NCBI GenBank assembly: GCA_008690995.1
Contig: VRMN01000006.1
Location: 641,501-705,500, forward strand
DNA: 64,000 bases
From: Porphyridium purpureum
Lineage: Eukaryota; Rhodophyta; Bangiophyceae; Porphyridiales; Porphyridiaceae
Direction: 5' to 3'
Shown here: positions 1 through 11,300 of the stretch, piece after piece
How positions within the stretch are numbered: the stretch's first letter is position 1
Layout of the letters: each line of letters begins with the position of its first letter
Program-made: the position numbers and the translations under genes
Notes under the pieces: model-generated
Database searches by the model: none
The model's input: the letters and a program-made list of their open reading frames with translations, nothing else
Told to the model about the DNA's origin: nothing

Positions 1-421
1 CGTCCTTCTTCCGAATGCAGGTCAGGTATTTGAGCACTTCTTCGTCCTTGTCGGTGATATTATCCGCCACGGTGGGACAATTGAGCAAAGTGCGCAGCCA
101 AAAGTCCTCCACCTTGCCACTGTTTACGGCCTGCGTGCGCTTCTCCAACACCGCATCGAAATGCGGCACAAACGACCGGCGTAGCTGCTTGACCGCCGCG
201 TCCTCCTCTGCCTGCTTCGCGTCAAATTCCTCCTGTATCTTCACCAGCTCCTCCACCGCCAGCGCCTCGTCCTCATTACGAGGCTCAAACGCAGGCGCGC
301 CTGTCACGCCAGCAGCACCCAGCGCACCATCGCCACTCCCATCCACCATACCCGACACATTCGCGCCGGCCAGCGCCGCGGCCAGCGCCTGCTCGTACGC
401 AGCCTTGCTGCTACCGTCCAT
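1..421 (-). CDS. NAP/SET-family histone chaperone, partial (N-terminal part)
   Basis: Partial: the gene runs off the left edge, so only about 140 N-terminal codons are present. The ATG is at 421, followed by an Ala/Gly-rich stretch, an acidic helix (EDEALAVEELVKIQEEFD), and then the conserved NAP core entry 'VEDFWLRTLLNCPTVADNITDKDEEVLKYLT'-like block, here about residues 108-138. In NAP1 and SET proteins the long helix mediates dimerisation, and the FW.....N.P..(D/E)EE(A/V)L.YL segment begins the histone-binding domain. These proteins carry H2A/H2B or H3/H4 and inhibit PP2A (SET). The spacing of the match looks more SET-like than NAP1-like, but without the C-terminus I cannot decide. Its upstream neighbour, the 2OG oxygenase, is divergently transcribed. 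Confidence 0.8.
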   Translation of the reverse strand, partial: MDGSSKAAYEQALAAALAGANVSGMVDGSGDGALGAAGVTGAPAFEPRNEDEALAVEELVKIQEEFDAKQAEEDAAVKQLRRSFVPHFDAVLEKRTQAVNSGKVEDFWLRTLLNCPTVADNITDKDEEVLKYLTCIRKKD

Positions 422-716
422 ACCGTCGTCGCGTCTCAAACCACGTTCCCGCTGTGCTGCTTCCGATCCTTTCCTTTCCTAAAACCCACAACCGCCGCCG
501 CTCCCACATCGCCCGCCCCGCGCGCCCACACAAAAACCCCGTTCCTTTTTTAATCTTAAAATAAATCATAAACTATGATGATAAATGTGTTAAATTAATG
601 GACCAGAGGAGTACAGTATGTACATTGGGTACAGTTGATGAAGGGGAGGAAGAGAGGTGGCTGTGGGGGGAGGCTGTGGTGGTGTCGGTGTTGAGGAGAG
701 GAACCAGGTGTTGGTG
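422..716. promoter_or_regulatory. divergent spacer with two GTACAGT motifs
   Basis: This spacer lies between the divergent NAP/SET and 2OG-oxygenase genes. It holds an AT-rich stretch at 549-600 and two copies of GTACAGT at 611-617 and 629-635, 18 bp apart, about 80-105 bp before the oxygenase ATG. The same heptamer recurs in other promoters of this window. Its function is inferred only from recurrence and position. Confidence 0.4.
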
Positions 717-1685
717 ATGGCGTTCGTGAGCGCAGTGCAGGTTGACGCCGTAGGGCTTCGCGACTTGGGTGCGCGTCAAGTTGCGGCGCAATGGCGTGTG
801 CTGCCGAAGCGCCGTGCGCAGAACGCGCTGCGCGTGCCGTGCATGGACGCGGCGCGTGCCAGTGGGATGTCGCTGCGCGAGGTTGGGATCGATAGGGTGC
901 ACGACGCACTGAAACGCATTGGGCTGGGTTTGAATAGAGACATTGACCTGGATGCGCCGCCGTACACGAACGCGAGGGTGCTTCATCTCGAAACGCCGTC
1001 AAATGCAGACCTCATTTTGAGTTTTGAAGAGTTCCTGTCACCTGACGAGTGCGAGTTCATTATTGAGGAGGCCACCAGGCAGCACGACAAGCCGGGTGCA
1101 GAGGCAGACTTGTACCTTAATTACCGCGTCAATCGGGAGCTCGACGCGGGGGGCTATTCGAGCGAGGCAGACGCGCTGTCAAGCGACGAGGAGCTTTCTT
1201 CAGCCGAGCTTGAGACGTCCGCTGGCAGCGGGTTTCGCGTGCAGCTCAACCACGAGCTGGTCAAGCAGGTTGTGGTCCCCAAACTCATGCGCTTGTTCGG
1301 TATGGAGGAGCGCGCCGCCGACTTTAGCGAGTGCTTGAGTGTCAAGCCGGACCCACGCACGCTGGTCATTCGCGACTGCACCTGCGTGCTCTACAAGCTA
1401 GCTGAAGGCGTGGCGCCCCACGTTGACGGCAAGGACGCCACGCTGCTTGTCTACTTGTGCGATGGCCCCGAGCAAGGTGGTCATACCGTTTTCATTGATC
1501 AGGCGCTCTCGGTGCCTCCAACACGTGGCACGGCGCTGCTGTACATGAGCAAGACGCAGCTTCCGCACTACTCGCAGCGTGTTGGCGAGGGCACCAAATG
1601 GATCATGCAGCTACTGATCGACCACCGCGTCAGGCACGCCGGGCCTTACTTTGACCGCCGCACAGGCGAGGTGTTTACCAACTAG
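717..1685 (+). CDS. 2-oxoglutarate/Fe(II) dioxygenase, prolyl 4-hydroxylase-like
   Basis: 322 residues from the ATG at 717; a longer reading would need a non-ATG start. The C-terminal half is a double-stranded beta-helix dioxygenase: iron ligands HxD at H235/D237 (APHVDGKDA) and distal H284 (LPHYSQRV). The GxKW motif follows, whose Lys (about 294) should bind the 2-oxoglutarate carboxylate. The order HxD...H...K and the 'P..H...V..G.KW' context resemble the prolyl 4-hydroxylase (P4Hc) family. These enzymes hydroxylate prolines, or other side chains in related members, using O2 and 2OG. The first 90 residues match nothing I know. No ER signal peptide or membrane anchor is evident, which argues for a cytosolic or nuclear enzyme. 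The substrate is unknown. It converges on the DUOXA gene with a 68 bp gap. Confidence 0.8.
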   Translation: MAFVSAVQVDAVGLRDLGARQVAAQWRVLPKRRAQNALRVPCMDAARASGMSLREVGIDRVHDALKRIGLGLNRDIDLDAPPYTNARVLHLETPSNADLILSFEEFLSPDECEFIIEEATRQHDKPGAEADLYLNYRVNRELDAGGYSSEADALSSDEELSSAELETSAGSGFRVQLNHELVKQVVVPKLMRLFGMEERAADFSECLSVKPDPRTLVIRDCTCVLYKLAEGVAPHVDGKDATLLVYLCDGPEQGGHTVFIDQALSVPPTRGTALLYMSKTQLPHYSQRVGEGTKWIMQLLIDHRVRHAGPYFDRRTGEVFTN

Positions 1686-1753
1686 GCAAGATTCCTTTTC
1701 ATTTCCACAGGGAGATATGTTAAAAATGTGATAGTCAGCATCACAAACTGCGA

Positions 1754-3328
1754 TCATCCGACGTTACCGCCGCTGCGACTGCTGCCGGTGGGAGCTTCAT
1801 GACGGCTCGAATCTTGCAAATTGAGCGGTAGTGGCAGGGGAGACGGCTGTTTTCGCGCTGGTGGTACCGCGTTGCCCGAATCAAGATACGTTGCCTGCTC
1901 AGCGAATCGCGCTGTATTCGCCGGCGGCGGCGAGGTGGTTCCCTTGTCTTCACCTCGAGCTGTCACAGGACGCTCAGGTTGCCGCTGTTGCGGTGGCGAC
2001 TGCGGCCGAAGCAGACGCGGCGATCCTTCCTTGCTGAGCACGTTCAGGATTTGAAGCTCTACCGGTGTATCCGAGCTGTGGGACAGCGAACTCATATTCT
2101 CGTCGTCGCCGAGAGTAACATAGTCAAACGACATCAAGCCGGTGTCTGGCTTTTGCATGGTAGGCTTGGGCTGGCTCGCATCGGAGTGCTTGGTCCACGT
2201 GCGCTCCTCCACTACGTCGTGGCACACGCAGGTACAGTCATCACTGTCGCAGGTACCGCACAGGCACGATACGTCCTGCTCGCGGCTTGGCGGCCGGCCT
2301 AGCTTGCTTGCGTCCGATCCCGCGCGCCCAAACACAAATTCTAGCATGTCGCCCAAGTGGTCGCAAACCCACACCTCGACTACGCCGAGTTTGCGCTTCT
2401 CGCCGCGGTTTCGCTTCCGGCGTACAAGCTGCGCAGTGTGGTGCAAGTACAGCAGCATGGCGCCGAAGAAGAGCACGCCAGATGTCACTGCGGTCAGAAT
2501 AAACGACCAGCTATAATTCACCACCAGCACACCGTCGCGCCATGGAATCATCAGCGGGTTCTTGATGCGGTTCACGACTGAAGAATAAATAATCACAGCG
2601 CTCGCCATCAGCGCGGCCACCAGCATGAGCAACAGGGCCCCCACACGGGGCCGAAACGCGCCAAACAACACCGACAAAAAGTACACACCTAATCCCGTAT
2701 ACATCATGATGTGCGTATAGTATCCAGCGTAGCGGTAGTAGCGCAGCCACCGAATCTGCTCGCCGTCAATCGTAAAGTACTCTGCAATCTGCAGGATGGG
2801 GAGCGGCATCCCGCCAAATTGTGCGCGGCGCCACGTGCGCGCGACTGTGTTCCCCAGATCAGAAAACCCCACGCGCCCCTGGAACCATACGTTCCCGCGG
2901 CCCCACAAAAATTGCTCGTTATAGTTGATACGCTGTCCGAGCTGGTACTCGGGCTCGCCTAACATGGTAACGTTAAAGCCGCGCAGGCCAATCTTGATAC
3001 CGAGCGTCACCTCGACCTCGTGCGAGTCGTACCCCGCATACGGCGTGCGCGTCTGCACTTCGCCGTACTGCCAGTTGTAGGCAAAATTACAGAAGAGCAG
3101 CGTGAACATGATGTACACGCCGAAGAGCAGGCCAACCGTCTTGCGCACCGCGTCCGCCTTGCTTTCGAATGAAAAGATGGTGAACAAGCCTGCAATCGCA
3201 ATGGTTGCGCTTGCGACCGCCGCGCTAATCATCCACAAATCCAGACCTACTGCTGTCTTGTTTGGCCCATAGTAGGTAGGCCCGACGCCATCGCCGGGCA
3301 GTGTCTGCGGGACACATGTGTCCGCCAT
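1754..3328 (-). CDS. DUOXA: dual oxidase maturation factor (DUOXA)
   Basis: 524 residues, ATG at 3328. Five predicted membrane helices lie near residues 30-52, 64-86, 202-225, 229-251 and 273-298, as in animal DUOXA. The extracytoplasmic loop after helix 2 carries the family signature GIKIGLRGFNVTMLGEP...RINYNEQF (about 110-140), closely like animal 'GLQVGLGGVNITLTGTP...INYNEEF', including an N-glycosylation sequon at N119. A second signature, RYYRYAGYYTHIMMYTGLG (about 196-214), matches the animal 'YRLAGHYTSAMLW' segment. DUOXA chaperones dual oxidase out of the ER and stays bound at the plasma membrane. The cytosolic tail (about 300-524) is much longer than in animals: a Cys-rich cluster (CLCGTCDSDDCTCVCH, 355-370) and then a Ser/Pro-rich low-complexity end. 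The dual oxidase gene is its divergent neighbour, which supports the call. Confidence 0.92.
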   Translation of the reverse strand: MADTCVPQTLPGDGVGPTYYGPNKTAVGLDLWMISAAVASATIAIAGLFTIFSFESKADAVRKTVGLLFGVYIMFTLLFCNFAYNWQYGEVQTRTPYAGYDSHEVEVTLGIKIGLRGFNVTMLGEPEYQLGQRINYNEQFLWGRGNVWFQGRVGFSDLGNTVARTWRRAQFGGMPLPILQIAEYFTIDGEQIRWLRYYRYAGYYTHIMMYTGLGVYFLSVLFGAFRPRVGALLLMLVAALMASAVIIYSSVVNRIKNPLMIPWRDGVLVVNYSWSFILTAVTSGVLFFGAMLLYLHHTAQLVRRKRNRGEKRKLGVVEVWVCDHLGDMLEFVFGRAGSDASKLGRPPSREQDVSCLCGTCDSDDCTCVCHDVVEERTWTKHSDASQPKPTMQKPDTGLMSFDYVTLGDDENMSSLSHSSDTPVELQILNVLSKEGSPRLLRPQSPPQQRQPERPVTARGEDKGTTSPPPANTARFAEQATYLDSGNAVPPARKQPSPLPLPLNLQDSSRHEAPTGSSRSGGNVG

Positions 3329-5373
3329 CTAGCGCTCAACCCGGGCCGGTCGCCACAAGGTTTCCGCTGGCCTCACCCAATGCGCACGCCTCTCTTTGTC
3401 CAAAGTATCACACTCTCGCTCTTTTCAAACCTCGTTCTTCACGTACACACTTTGCTGCTTCGCTACGTCCTGATGTCCGCTACTGTGCGTAACCCCCCTT
3501 ACCGTGCTTAAGAGCCAACCCTCGCGAAAGCCCGCCGGCGGTCGGAGTGGAAAAGGAAAACCACCTCTGCACGCCCGCTACCGCACGCAGAATCGTCGCA
3601 CCGTTTCTCCCTCTCCCTCTCACGTGCACCGGGCCCACTAGCACTGACCCCGACGGACTGCTTTGAGGTGCACCGCGCGCGCACCCGCTCTCCACCAAAA
3701 TCCACTCGCGTCCGTGCGACACGCGTGCGTCTTCCACTCCACCCACCTCAACTTACACCGCTGCGCTTGCTCTCTGCCACGCTCGAGTGCCACACATATC
3801 CACGACCACGTCTTTACCACACGCGCGCATCCAGCCCTCCAGCGTTGCTACTGCCTCGTTCTCTTTCCCTTCATCGCTCGTTCGCTGTTCCCGCTTCCCG
3901 CGTCCCGCTTCCCTCTTCCCTCTTCCCGCGTGTTATTTTTGCCTGCTTGCTCAAACGTGCTGGCACGCCCACCGCGCTCCACCTATCCTTTGGCGCTCAT
4001 CCGCCTCAAATCTTACGCGGTCACGTCACGCCCTTTGAGCCTTCCCTCCGTTCCGCGCAGCGTGTCCGTGATCGTGTTCGTTCCCCCGTTCTCGCACCGC
4101 TCCGCTTGTTCCACGCCACATTCCCTTATCGGGATCGTCTTTTTCCATAGCCACAAATCCAACCCATCCCATTTAGTCACAACCCCCTCAAGTCAATTAA
4201 TTCACTTCATCGTTATTCCCCCGTCCCCCAAAATTCACATCGTTTCGTCACCCGACAGTCGCCCGCAAATGCATGATGCATGTGCCATGTGTATCATTGA
4301 AAGCTTACTCTAAATCAAACGCATCTTATGCATGCCATGCATGCCATGCATGCCATGCATGCCATGCGTGCCATGTATGCCATGTATGCCATGTATGCCA
4401 TGTATGCCATGCATGTTATGCATGGTGTGTGTCCTTGAGCGTGAGCGTGTCTGGTTTGGGGGTGTCTTGCACACACGCGCGCTATTTTCGACACTGGTGC
4501 TTGATCCATCACCGCCACGCCGGATGGTGCTGGAAGCGGACAATAAGGTTGTGTGTGTGTGTGTGTGTTTTTCAGCGTGCGAACACTCAAAATAGATCGG
4601 TCTCGACGGCTTGTTCTTGCCCTTCTTGGGGTTTTTAGAGCGAAGAAAATACGAAGGCGGGTGTGTTTTGCTACGGAGCGGTCTATGTAAGCCTGTTGAA
4701 GAGGCGTGTTGGTCGTGGCAGATCTTCAGCGGATCGCCAAAACGCGCGTGTGCGGCAACGCGCTATTCCTTCGTTGATTGTCGTTGGTCCGTGTGGGTCG
4801 ACTTGATTTGTGGCTTGTTTTGAGGGTCGTGGTGGTGAACGTGGCGTGACGGTTGTGATGCGCCATGCCTCGCGTTCGGCGGTGTGTGTGTGTGTGTGTG
4901 TGCAAGTGCGTGCGAGCGCGGCAACGACGGCTTTTAGAGTGCACAAGTGCGCGGGTAAAGGTGGGCGCGGGAGACAGACGGCGGAGAGACGGAGAGAGGG
5001 GGAGGGAGGGAGAGAGAGGGAGAGAATCTGTGCTGTGTGATCGGTGTGGCGTGTCGCTCACTGAGTTATCGTGTCGAGCGTGAATGCTCGGCGTGCAGGC
5101 GGGGTGAGTTCGCAGTGGGGCGTTTGGGTTTGGCGACCGCGCAGCTGGGAAGGGAGAGAGCAAGGGCGTGTGCGCGAGCGAGAGTGCATGATATTGTCTC
5201 GCGCAGAGTTGATTGGGGGACGTGCACGTTCTCGTTAGACGCGAAGTGTGTGTGCGAGGTGTGGAGGGGGCTGGATTGGCAGGAAAGGTTGAGATTGCCG
5301 GCGCAGGGCGTGCCACGCGTTTCGGCATTGCGTGCGCGCGGTGGCACTGTATGGCAGCTGAGCGCGTGCCCAC
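3329..5373. other. DUOXA-DUOX divergent spacer, repeat-rich
   Basis: 2 kb between the divergently transcribed DUOXA and DUOX genes. It contains a pyrimidine-rich stretch (3440-4250), a 9-bp tandem repeat (4328-4425), two (TG)n tracts (about 4550-4568 and 4882-4902) and a purine-rich GA tract (about 4979-5028). Open frames here are compositional and have no recognisable domain, so I call no gene. Two core promoters, or one bidirectional promoter with long 5' leaders, would have to lie here. No clear TATA box is seen near either ATG. Confidence 0.6.
4328..4425. repeat. 9-bp tandem repeat ATGCATGCC, about ten copies
   Basis: About ten head-to-tail copies of ATGCATGCC, with the fifth base varying as C or T (CATGCATG becoming CATGTATG, in two blocks), ending in a partial copy. 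The unit is nearly self-complementary (ATGCAT core), so a single strand can fold. A period of 9 keeps every frame open, which explains the spurious Met-Pro-Cys and His-Ala-Cys repeat peptides in this stretch. Confidence 0.9.
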
Positions 5374-8300
5374 ATGGACGCCTATTTCCGCGTGACGCTG
5401 CCGCGCAGTGCGGCCGGCGGCGTCAAGGATATTGACGATGAGGGCGTGTACCGAGACGAGGAGTTTGAGGAAGCCCAGTTCTTGGACCATGTCGAGCAAG
5501 GAACGCTCCGGGCGGTCTTGACGCAGCAGCGCATCAAGAAGCGCTTCTCAGCGGGCGGCGTGTTTGTGATCACGCTGCTGCTGATGGTCTCGATGCTGGG
5601 ACCCATGCTCCTCGTGCATACATCAATGTCCACGTCGCGCAAGCGCATGCACAGCTCCCATCTGACTGCGAAGCGCCTGTTGGCAACGCATAACAACAGC
5701 AGTCACGTGATGCGCAACGCGATGCTCGCGCGCCAGGGCGGTGGCCCCGAGACGAGCAACATTGAATGGACGCCTTGGGATGGCGCGTACAACAACATAG
5801 CTCACCCTGAGTACGGCGTCGTGGATGCCCGCATCACGCGCCCGTGTCTTCCACGCTACTCGGACGGCGCGTACCAACTGTCCAACCCAGACGGTCCGAA
5901 CCCGCGCACCGTGTCCGAGCTCGTGATGGGCGGCGACACGGGCCACGGCTCGCTCACGAACAAGACCGCGTTTCTCGTCTTTTTTGGGCAGCAGGTGGTC
6001 GAGGAAATTCTGGACGGGCAGGCTTTCCAGTCGGCTGAGCCCTACGTCAACATCCCCGTTCCGGCGTGTGACCCCTTGTACGACCCGGACTGTAAGGGGA
6101 ATTTGTTTATCCCGCTGCCGCGCAATCGCTACGACTTGAGTACGGGCAACGCGCCCGGCGTGCCGCGTGCGCAGCTCAACGAAATCAGTGCTTGGATCGA
6201 TGGCACGCTATTTTACGGACCGTTCAAAGCGTGGGCTGACACACTGCGCGCGCACGACGAGTCGCGACCGGGCCGCTTCGCGTGCTTGGTTGACGAGAAA
6301 TCAGGCGCAGAAAACTGCAATCTTCCGGCACTGAACACGATTGGTCTACCGATTGTGAATCCGCCGCCACCCACGCTGCGTGACGTGCGCTCCGCCGAGC
6401 GCTTTTTCCGGCTGGGAAACCCGCGCACCAACGAAAATCCCATGCTCCTGTCGTTTGCCGTGCTGTGGTTCCGCTACCACAATGTTGTGGCCGACCGTAT
6501 TCACGGACAGTATCCCGAGTACGATGATGAAGAGGTGTTTTTACTGGCGCGCCAGTGGCTCATCGCCGTGTACCAGAAGATTGTCTTTTACGACTGGCTC
6601 CCCGGATTTCTGGGGCTTAATCGGGATGAATTTATGGAGGAGTATCGCTACCGCGGGTATCGATCAGTCGATCCAGCCATTACACAAGAGTTCCAAGTCG
6701 CAGCGATGCGGTTCGGCCACACACTGGTGACGCCCGGAGCGTACCGACGTGACCTACACTCGTGCACCGCGGGTTCGTTCGAATCACTGCGTACGTGCAA
6801 CTCTTACTTCCGCGGCGAAGAAGTGCTGCTAGAAGACGACGGCCCCACGCGAATGCTGCTTGGACTGGCGTCTCAGCTTGCGGAGCGCGAGGACTCGACA
6901 ATCACTCCAGATTTGCGCGGCTTTGTGTTTGGCGTCGCGCTCGACGCTACGCGCCGCGACCTCATGGCCATTAACATCCAGCGTGCGCGCGAGCACGGCG
7001 TGGGTACGTACAACCAGGTGCGCGAATGCTTCGGTCTCCCGCGCGTGGAATCGTTTGACGACATTTCTTCACTCACGGAGAATGAGCTGTTCAACACTTG
7101 CACCGACGCGCAGGGCAATACAGGCGTAAACTGCATGAAGCTTGCCATTGAAGGCCTAAAGACGGCGTACGATAACGACATTGAAAAGTGCGACTTGTGG
7201 CCGTGCGGGCTGCTCGAGGTGAACGTGACGGGCCCGGGCCCGCTATTCCGCGCGATTCTCCTTGACCAGTTTCTCCGCATTCGCGATGGCGACCGCTTCT
7301 GGTTTGAAAATGACAAAGCCGAAGCGCCCATCAAGAAGATCATGACTCCGGCTCAGATCGACGAGATCTGGAACACGACCATTCGCGACGTGATGGTGGA
7401 GGCGCTGGAGCTGGATGACGATGTAGTGCTGCAGGAAAACCCGTTCAAGTATGATTCGTCGGTATGCGAACAGCCCTATCAGCTCAGCGAGTTTAATCTT
7501 GAGGACTGCTCGGCACCGTCGACGTACAACTGGTACCGTGGGAACGTGCCGCGCCGCGCCGCCCCGGCAATGTCGTCGAGTCGGCTGGGTCAGGAAGGAT
7601 GTGAACCGGACTCGCTGCGAAAAATTTTGTTCGGGTCGGAAGATGGGCCCGAGCATGATGACCGCCTGACTTTGGCTTCGCAAGACGATCAGTTGTCCAT
7701 GGAGCAGCGCGCTGCCGCGGCGGGCTGTCCCGTGTATAAGGCGAAAACAAAGCTCGCTCGACTTTTAATCATGCAGCAAGTGATGATGGAGCGCGTGAAG
7801 ACAGGCCTTGTGAAGCTCTCACCCAATGCAGGCTCGGTGCAGCGCTACGTAAATTATCTCAGCACAGATGAGTGCGGTTTCATCACGAACGCTGACTCGC
7901 TCGCGCAGCTGGCGTGGACCATCGCCGGCATCGTGATGTGGCTGATTCTGAACATGGTGCTGGTATACGGCATCGTTCACTGGATCCGACATCGCAAGCA
8001 ACTGCGCACTGCCGGCGGCCTTGCATTCAGCAAGAGTACCAAGCATATCCCGCTGGACATTGAGACAAATGTGAGTGCGCGAGCGTCATTGCGCGTCCAG
8101 GCTGCGTCTGCGAAAAGCATGTCGCGAGGCAAGCCACGACCCACCACGGGGTATGGATGCCTAATTTATCATTCCTTCACGGAGAACTCTAGCTTGAACG
8201 GCGTATCTGTGCAGCTGGGTGAGCCGGACCAGGCGCATTTGTTCTTGTTCGGGACTGACGGAATCGACCGAGGCAGCCTGGAGGACGGGCCACCGACCAG

Positions 8301-11300
8301 CAGTTTCAAGACTGGAAAAGACGTAGGCATGGGCGCGCGCACCAAGACTGAGCGCGCCTCGTGTGTGCCGCTAGAAGTCCGTGAGATTCTTAGCGGCGAC
8401 ATAACGATGATTTCGCCCGGCAACATTGAGGAGTTGCGATTGTTTGACAACTTCATCATGATCAAGTGCAAGATTGGCTCTGCTCGACTTTTTGAGTTTG
8501 AGTCGCCGGGCAAGGCGCGCACGGTAGCTCGAGAGTTGCTCAGTATCAAGGGCCTCAAGGCGCAGGAGGCAAACATGGCGACCTTGGAAGAGCTCGTTGA
8601 GGACTGCATGTCGCGGGCCGAGCGGCTAGATGAAATCAATTGGTTCTTCGAGAAGGTGAAGCGCGATATCCGAATCAAGTGCGAGCAGGATGCGAGCTAC
8701 AAGCGTACCCGCTCGGTCGCGGACGCCGCGAAAGACATCGCGGACAACCAGAGCCCCGACGAAATCCTTGCGGATAACCCAGATCTTGTGCACGATACCG
8801 TACACAAGGTCGCTGACTATAACATGTCGAAGCTCGTGTGGTACACAAACGAAGAACTTAAAAGCGACAGCATTCTCGGGGCCGAGCGCTACGGTGAGCC
8901 AAATTCAATGGGCTCGCCGAGGGAGTTCGCAGGCGCGGCAGCTGCGAGTCCACATCGAAACAAGGGCAAGCGAAGCACGCCCTCCTCACCGCGCCTGACT
9001 GCGGGTGGGTTTATTTCGCGACGTGCGGTTGCCAACGCGCTGAGTGGCGGGCTGTCGAAGAAGGGTGGCGTCACGGGGACGCGTTCGAAGTCCAAATGGG
9101 GCAGGTCCCAAGGACAGCACGGGTCAGAAAGTTCGCAGTTTTGGCGCAACCATTCTCGCCCGGATTACGCTGATGAGGACGATGTTGTTTTCACAAAGCA
9201 TGAGGTTGCAGCGGTGCTCCGCATCCACCCGTCGTCGTTTGTGTTATCGCGCATGTTCTACGAAGGCTCTCACACATTCAGCACGATCATTACGGCACGC
9301 CAGTTCCGCAGGGCTGTAGAAAATTTGGTGCTCGCTGGAGAGTCGCCTGGTCGCTTTTTGGCTGGACTTGCCATTGCACCAGGCGGGAACGATGAAATCG
9401 ACAAGGAATTGTTGATGGATATCGTGCGCGATCTGCAGGGCTCCGGGCTTGGGGCAGGAGGGATGTCCCTGGATGGCGACCAGACGGACGTTTTGGCGGT
9501 GCCGATGAGCCGTGTGGACGAGAAGATAATCTCCAAGTACATGAACGAGACGGACTCCCCAACTCTACCAATGGAACGCTTCGACAAGATGATTGAAGAA
9601 ATGCAGGAGAAGAAGTTGAAGTATCGCGCCGTGGGATGGCAAATGTACTTTAGGCAGACGAGACGGCGTGCGCAAGAAGACATGGCACGCGAAAACATGT
9701 CGAATGTCTCAGTCAAGCTGTACTCCTGGCGCGACAGCTTTGTGGATGTTTGCAAGGACCATCGGCTGGACATCTTCTGGGGTACAGCGTATGTGATCAC
9801 CGTGGCGCTCATCTTTTTGTACACATGGTGGTACTACTACTCGCTCCGGGAAGTGTACGGTTTGCGTGGAATTTTGACAGTTGGACTGTGCGTCACGCGG
9901 TCGTCGGCGTCGGTTGACATGTTTGTGTACAGTATCACGCTGTTGCCCATGTGCCGAAATCTGATTACATTTCTTCGCAGTACACGGCTGCATCAGTACG
10001 TGCCTTTTGATCGAGCATACGAATTTCATGTGATCACCGCGCTCACAGGCGAGTTCTTCACGGCGTTGCACGTCGTGGGACACTGTGTGAACTTTTACAA
10101 CATCACCACGCAGCGTTCAGGCGACTTGACCGGATACTTCCGCGCCGTCAACTGGAACTCAGACTTTGTGCCATCATTTGCATTTTGGATGTACGAGACG
10201 ATTACCGGCATGACGGGCCTCTTGCTTACGTTTGTAATTATCACCATGATGGTTTTCGCGGTCCCTCAGGTACGCTCCGCAAGCTTCCAGTTGTTCTGGG
10301 TGATACACCATGTGTGCTTCACCTTGCTATACACCATGATCGTGCTGCACGGCTCGTACGTTCTCGTGCAGAGGCCCATCTTCCATTTCTTTTTGCTGGG
10401 CCCGCTCATTATCTTCATTTTGGACAAGCTCTATACGTTTGCGCGGGAATCTGAGAAGCTTCAGATTGTGGATATGAAGTTACTGCCCAAAGGCGTGACG
10501 GCCATCTACGTCCGTGTCAGTCCGAGCTTTTCGTACACTTCGGGTCAGTGGGCGCGTCTCAAGCTTCCGGCTCTCGGTACGACTGAGTTCCATCCCATGA
10601 CGATCTCATCCGCGCCGCATGAGAGCTATTTATCCTTCCACGTTGCGGCGGTGGGTCCGTGGACGCGTGCAGTGCGCGAGCTGGCAACCGAGACGCAGGG
10701 CAAGCCCTTGTCACAGATGCCTACGATCCGCATCGATGGCCCGTATGGAGAGGGCCACCAAAACTGGATGCTGTACGACACAGTGCTGCTAGTGGGCGGC
10801 GGGATTGGCTGCACACCATTCGTGTCGGTGCTCAAGGATATCCTGCACCAAGTGCGGATCAAGGCTTTCCGCACCACCAAAGTCGTTGCAGTGTTCATTT
10901 GCAAGAATCTTCAGGACCTTGCGTGGATCACAAATGAGGTGAGCCAGCTCGAGAATAACGCACCAGCCGGATACCTGGAGCTTCTTTTCTTCCAGACCGG
11001 TCAGAAGCGCAGTGGCAAGGAGTCTTCTCTCGATGCGCAGAACTTGGCATTCGAGCAGGCGTTTCAGCGCCACGTCGAGTTCATTTCCCAGATCATGGCC
11101 AATCGCTCGTCGCTTGCGCGTGTCAAAGGTTTTGTGCTGGACGGTCGACCGCAATTTGACGAGTTGCTCCGGGACATCCAGGCGGACCGCAAGGCGAACG
11201 ACGAAATTTTAGAGTCTGGTTCGGGAGCGAGGCAAACTTCAGAGCTTGAGGTTGGCGTCTTTGCGTGCGGTAGTGCCTCCATGACGCTCGACCTCAAGCG

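Noticed and set aside
15-482. 155-codon + strand frame at the left edge
   Set aside because: Antisense of the NAP/SET gene, which has a recognisable conserved core on the minus strand.
3663-4313. 216-codon + strand frame upstream of DUOX
   Set aside because: Made from a pyrimidine-rich spacer; Ser/Pro/Leu-rich in all three frames, no motif.
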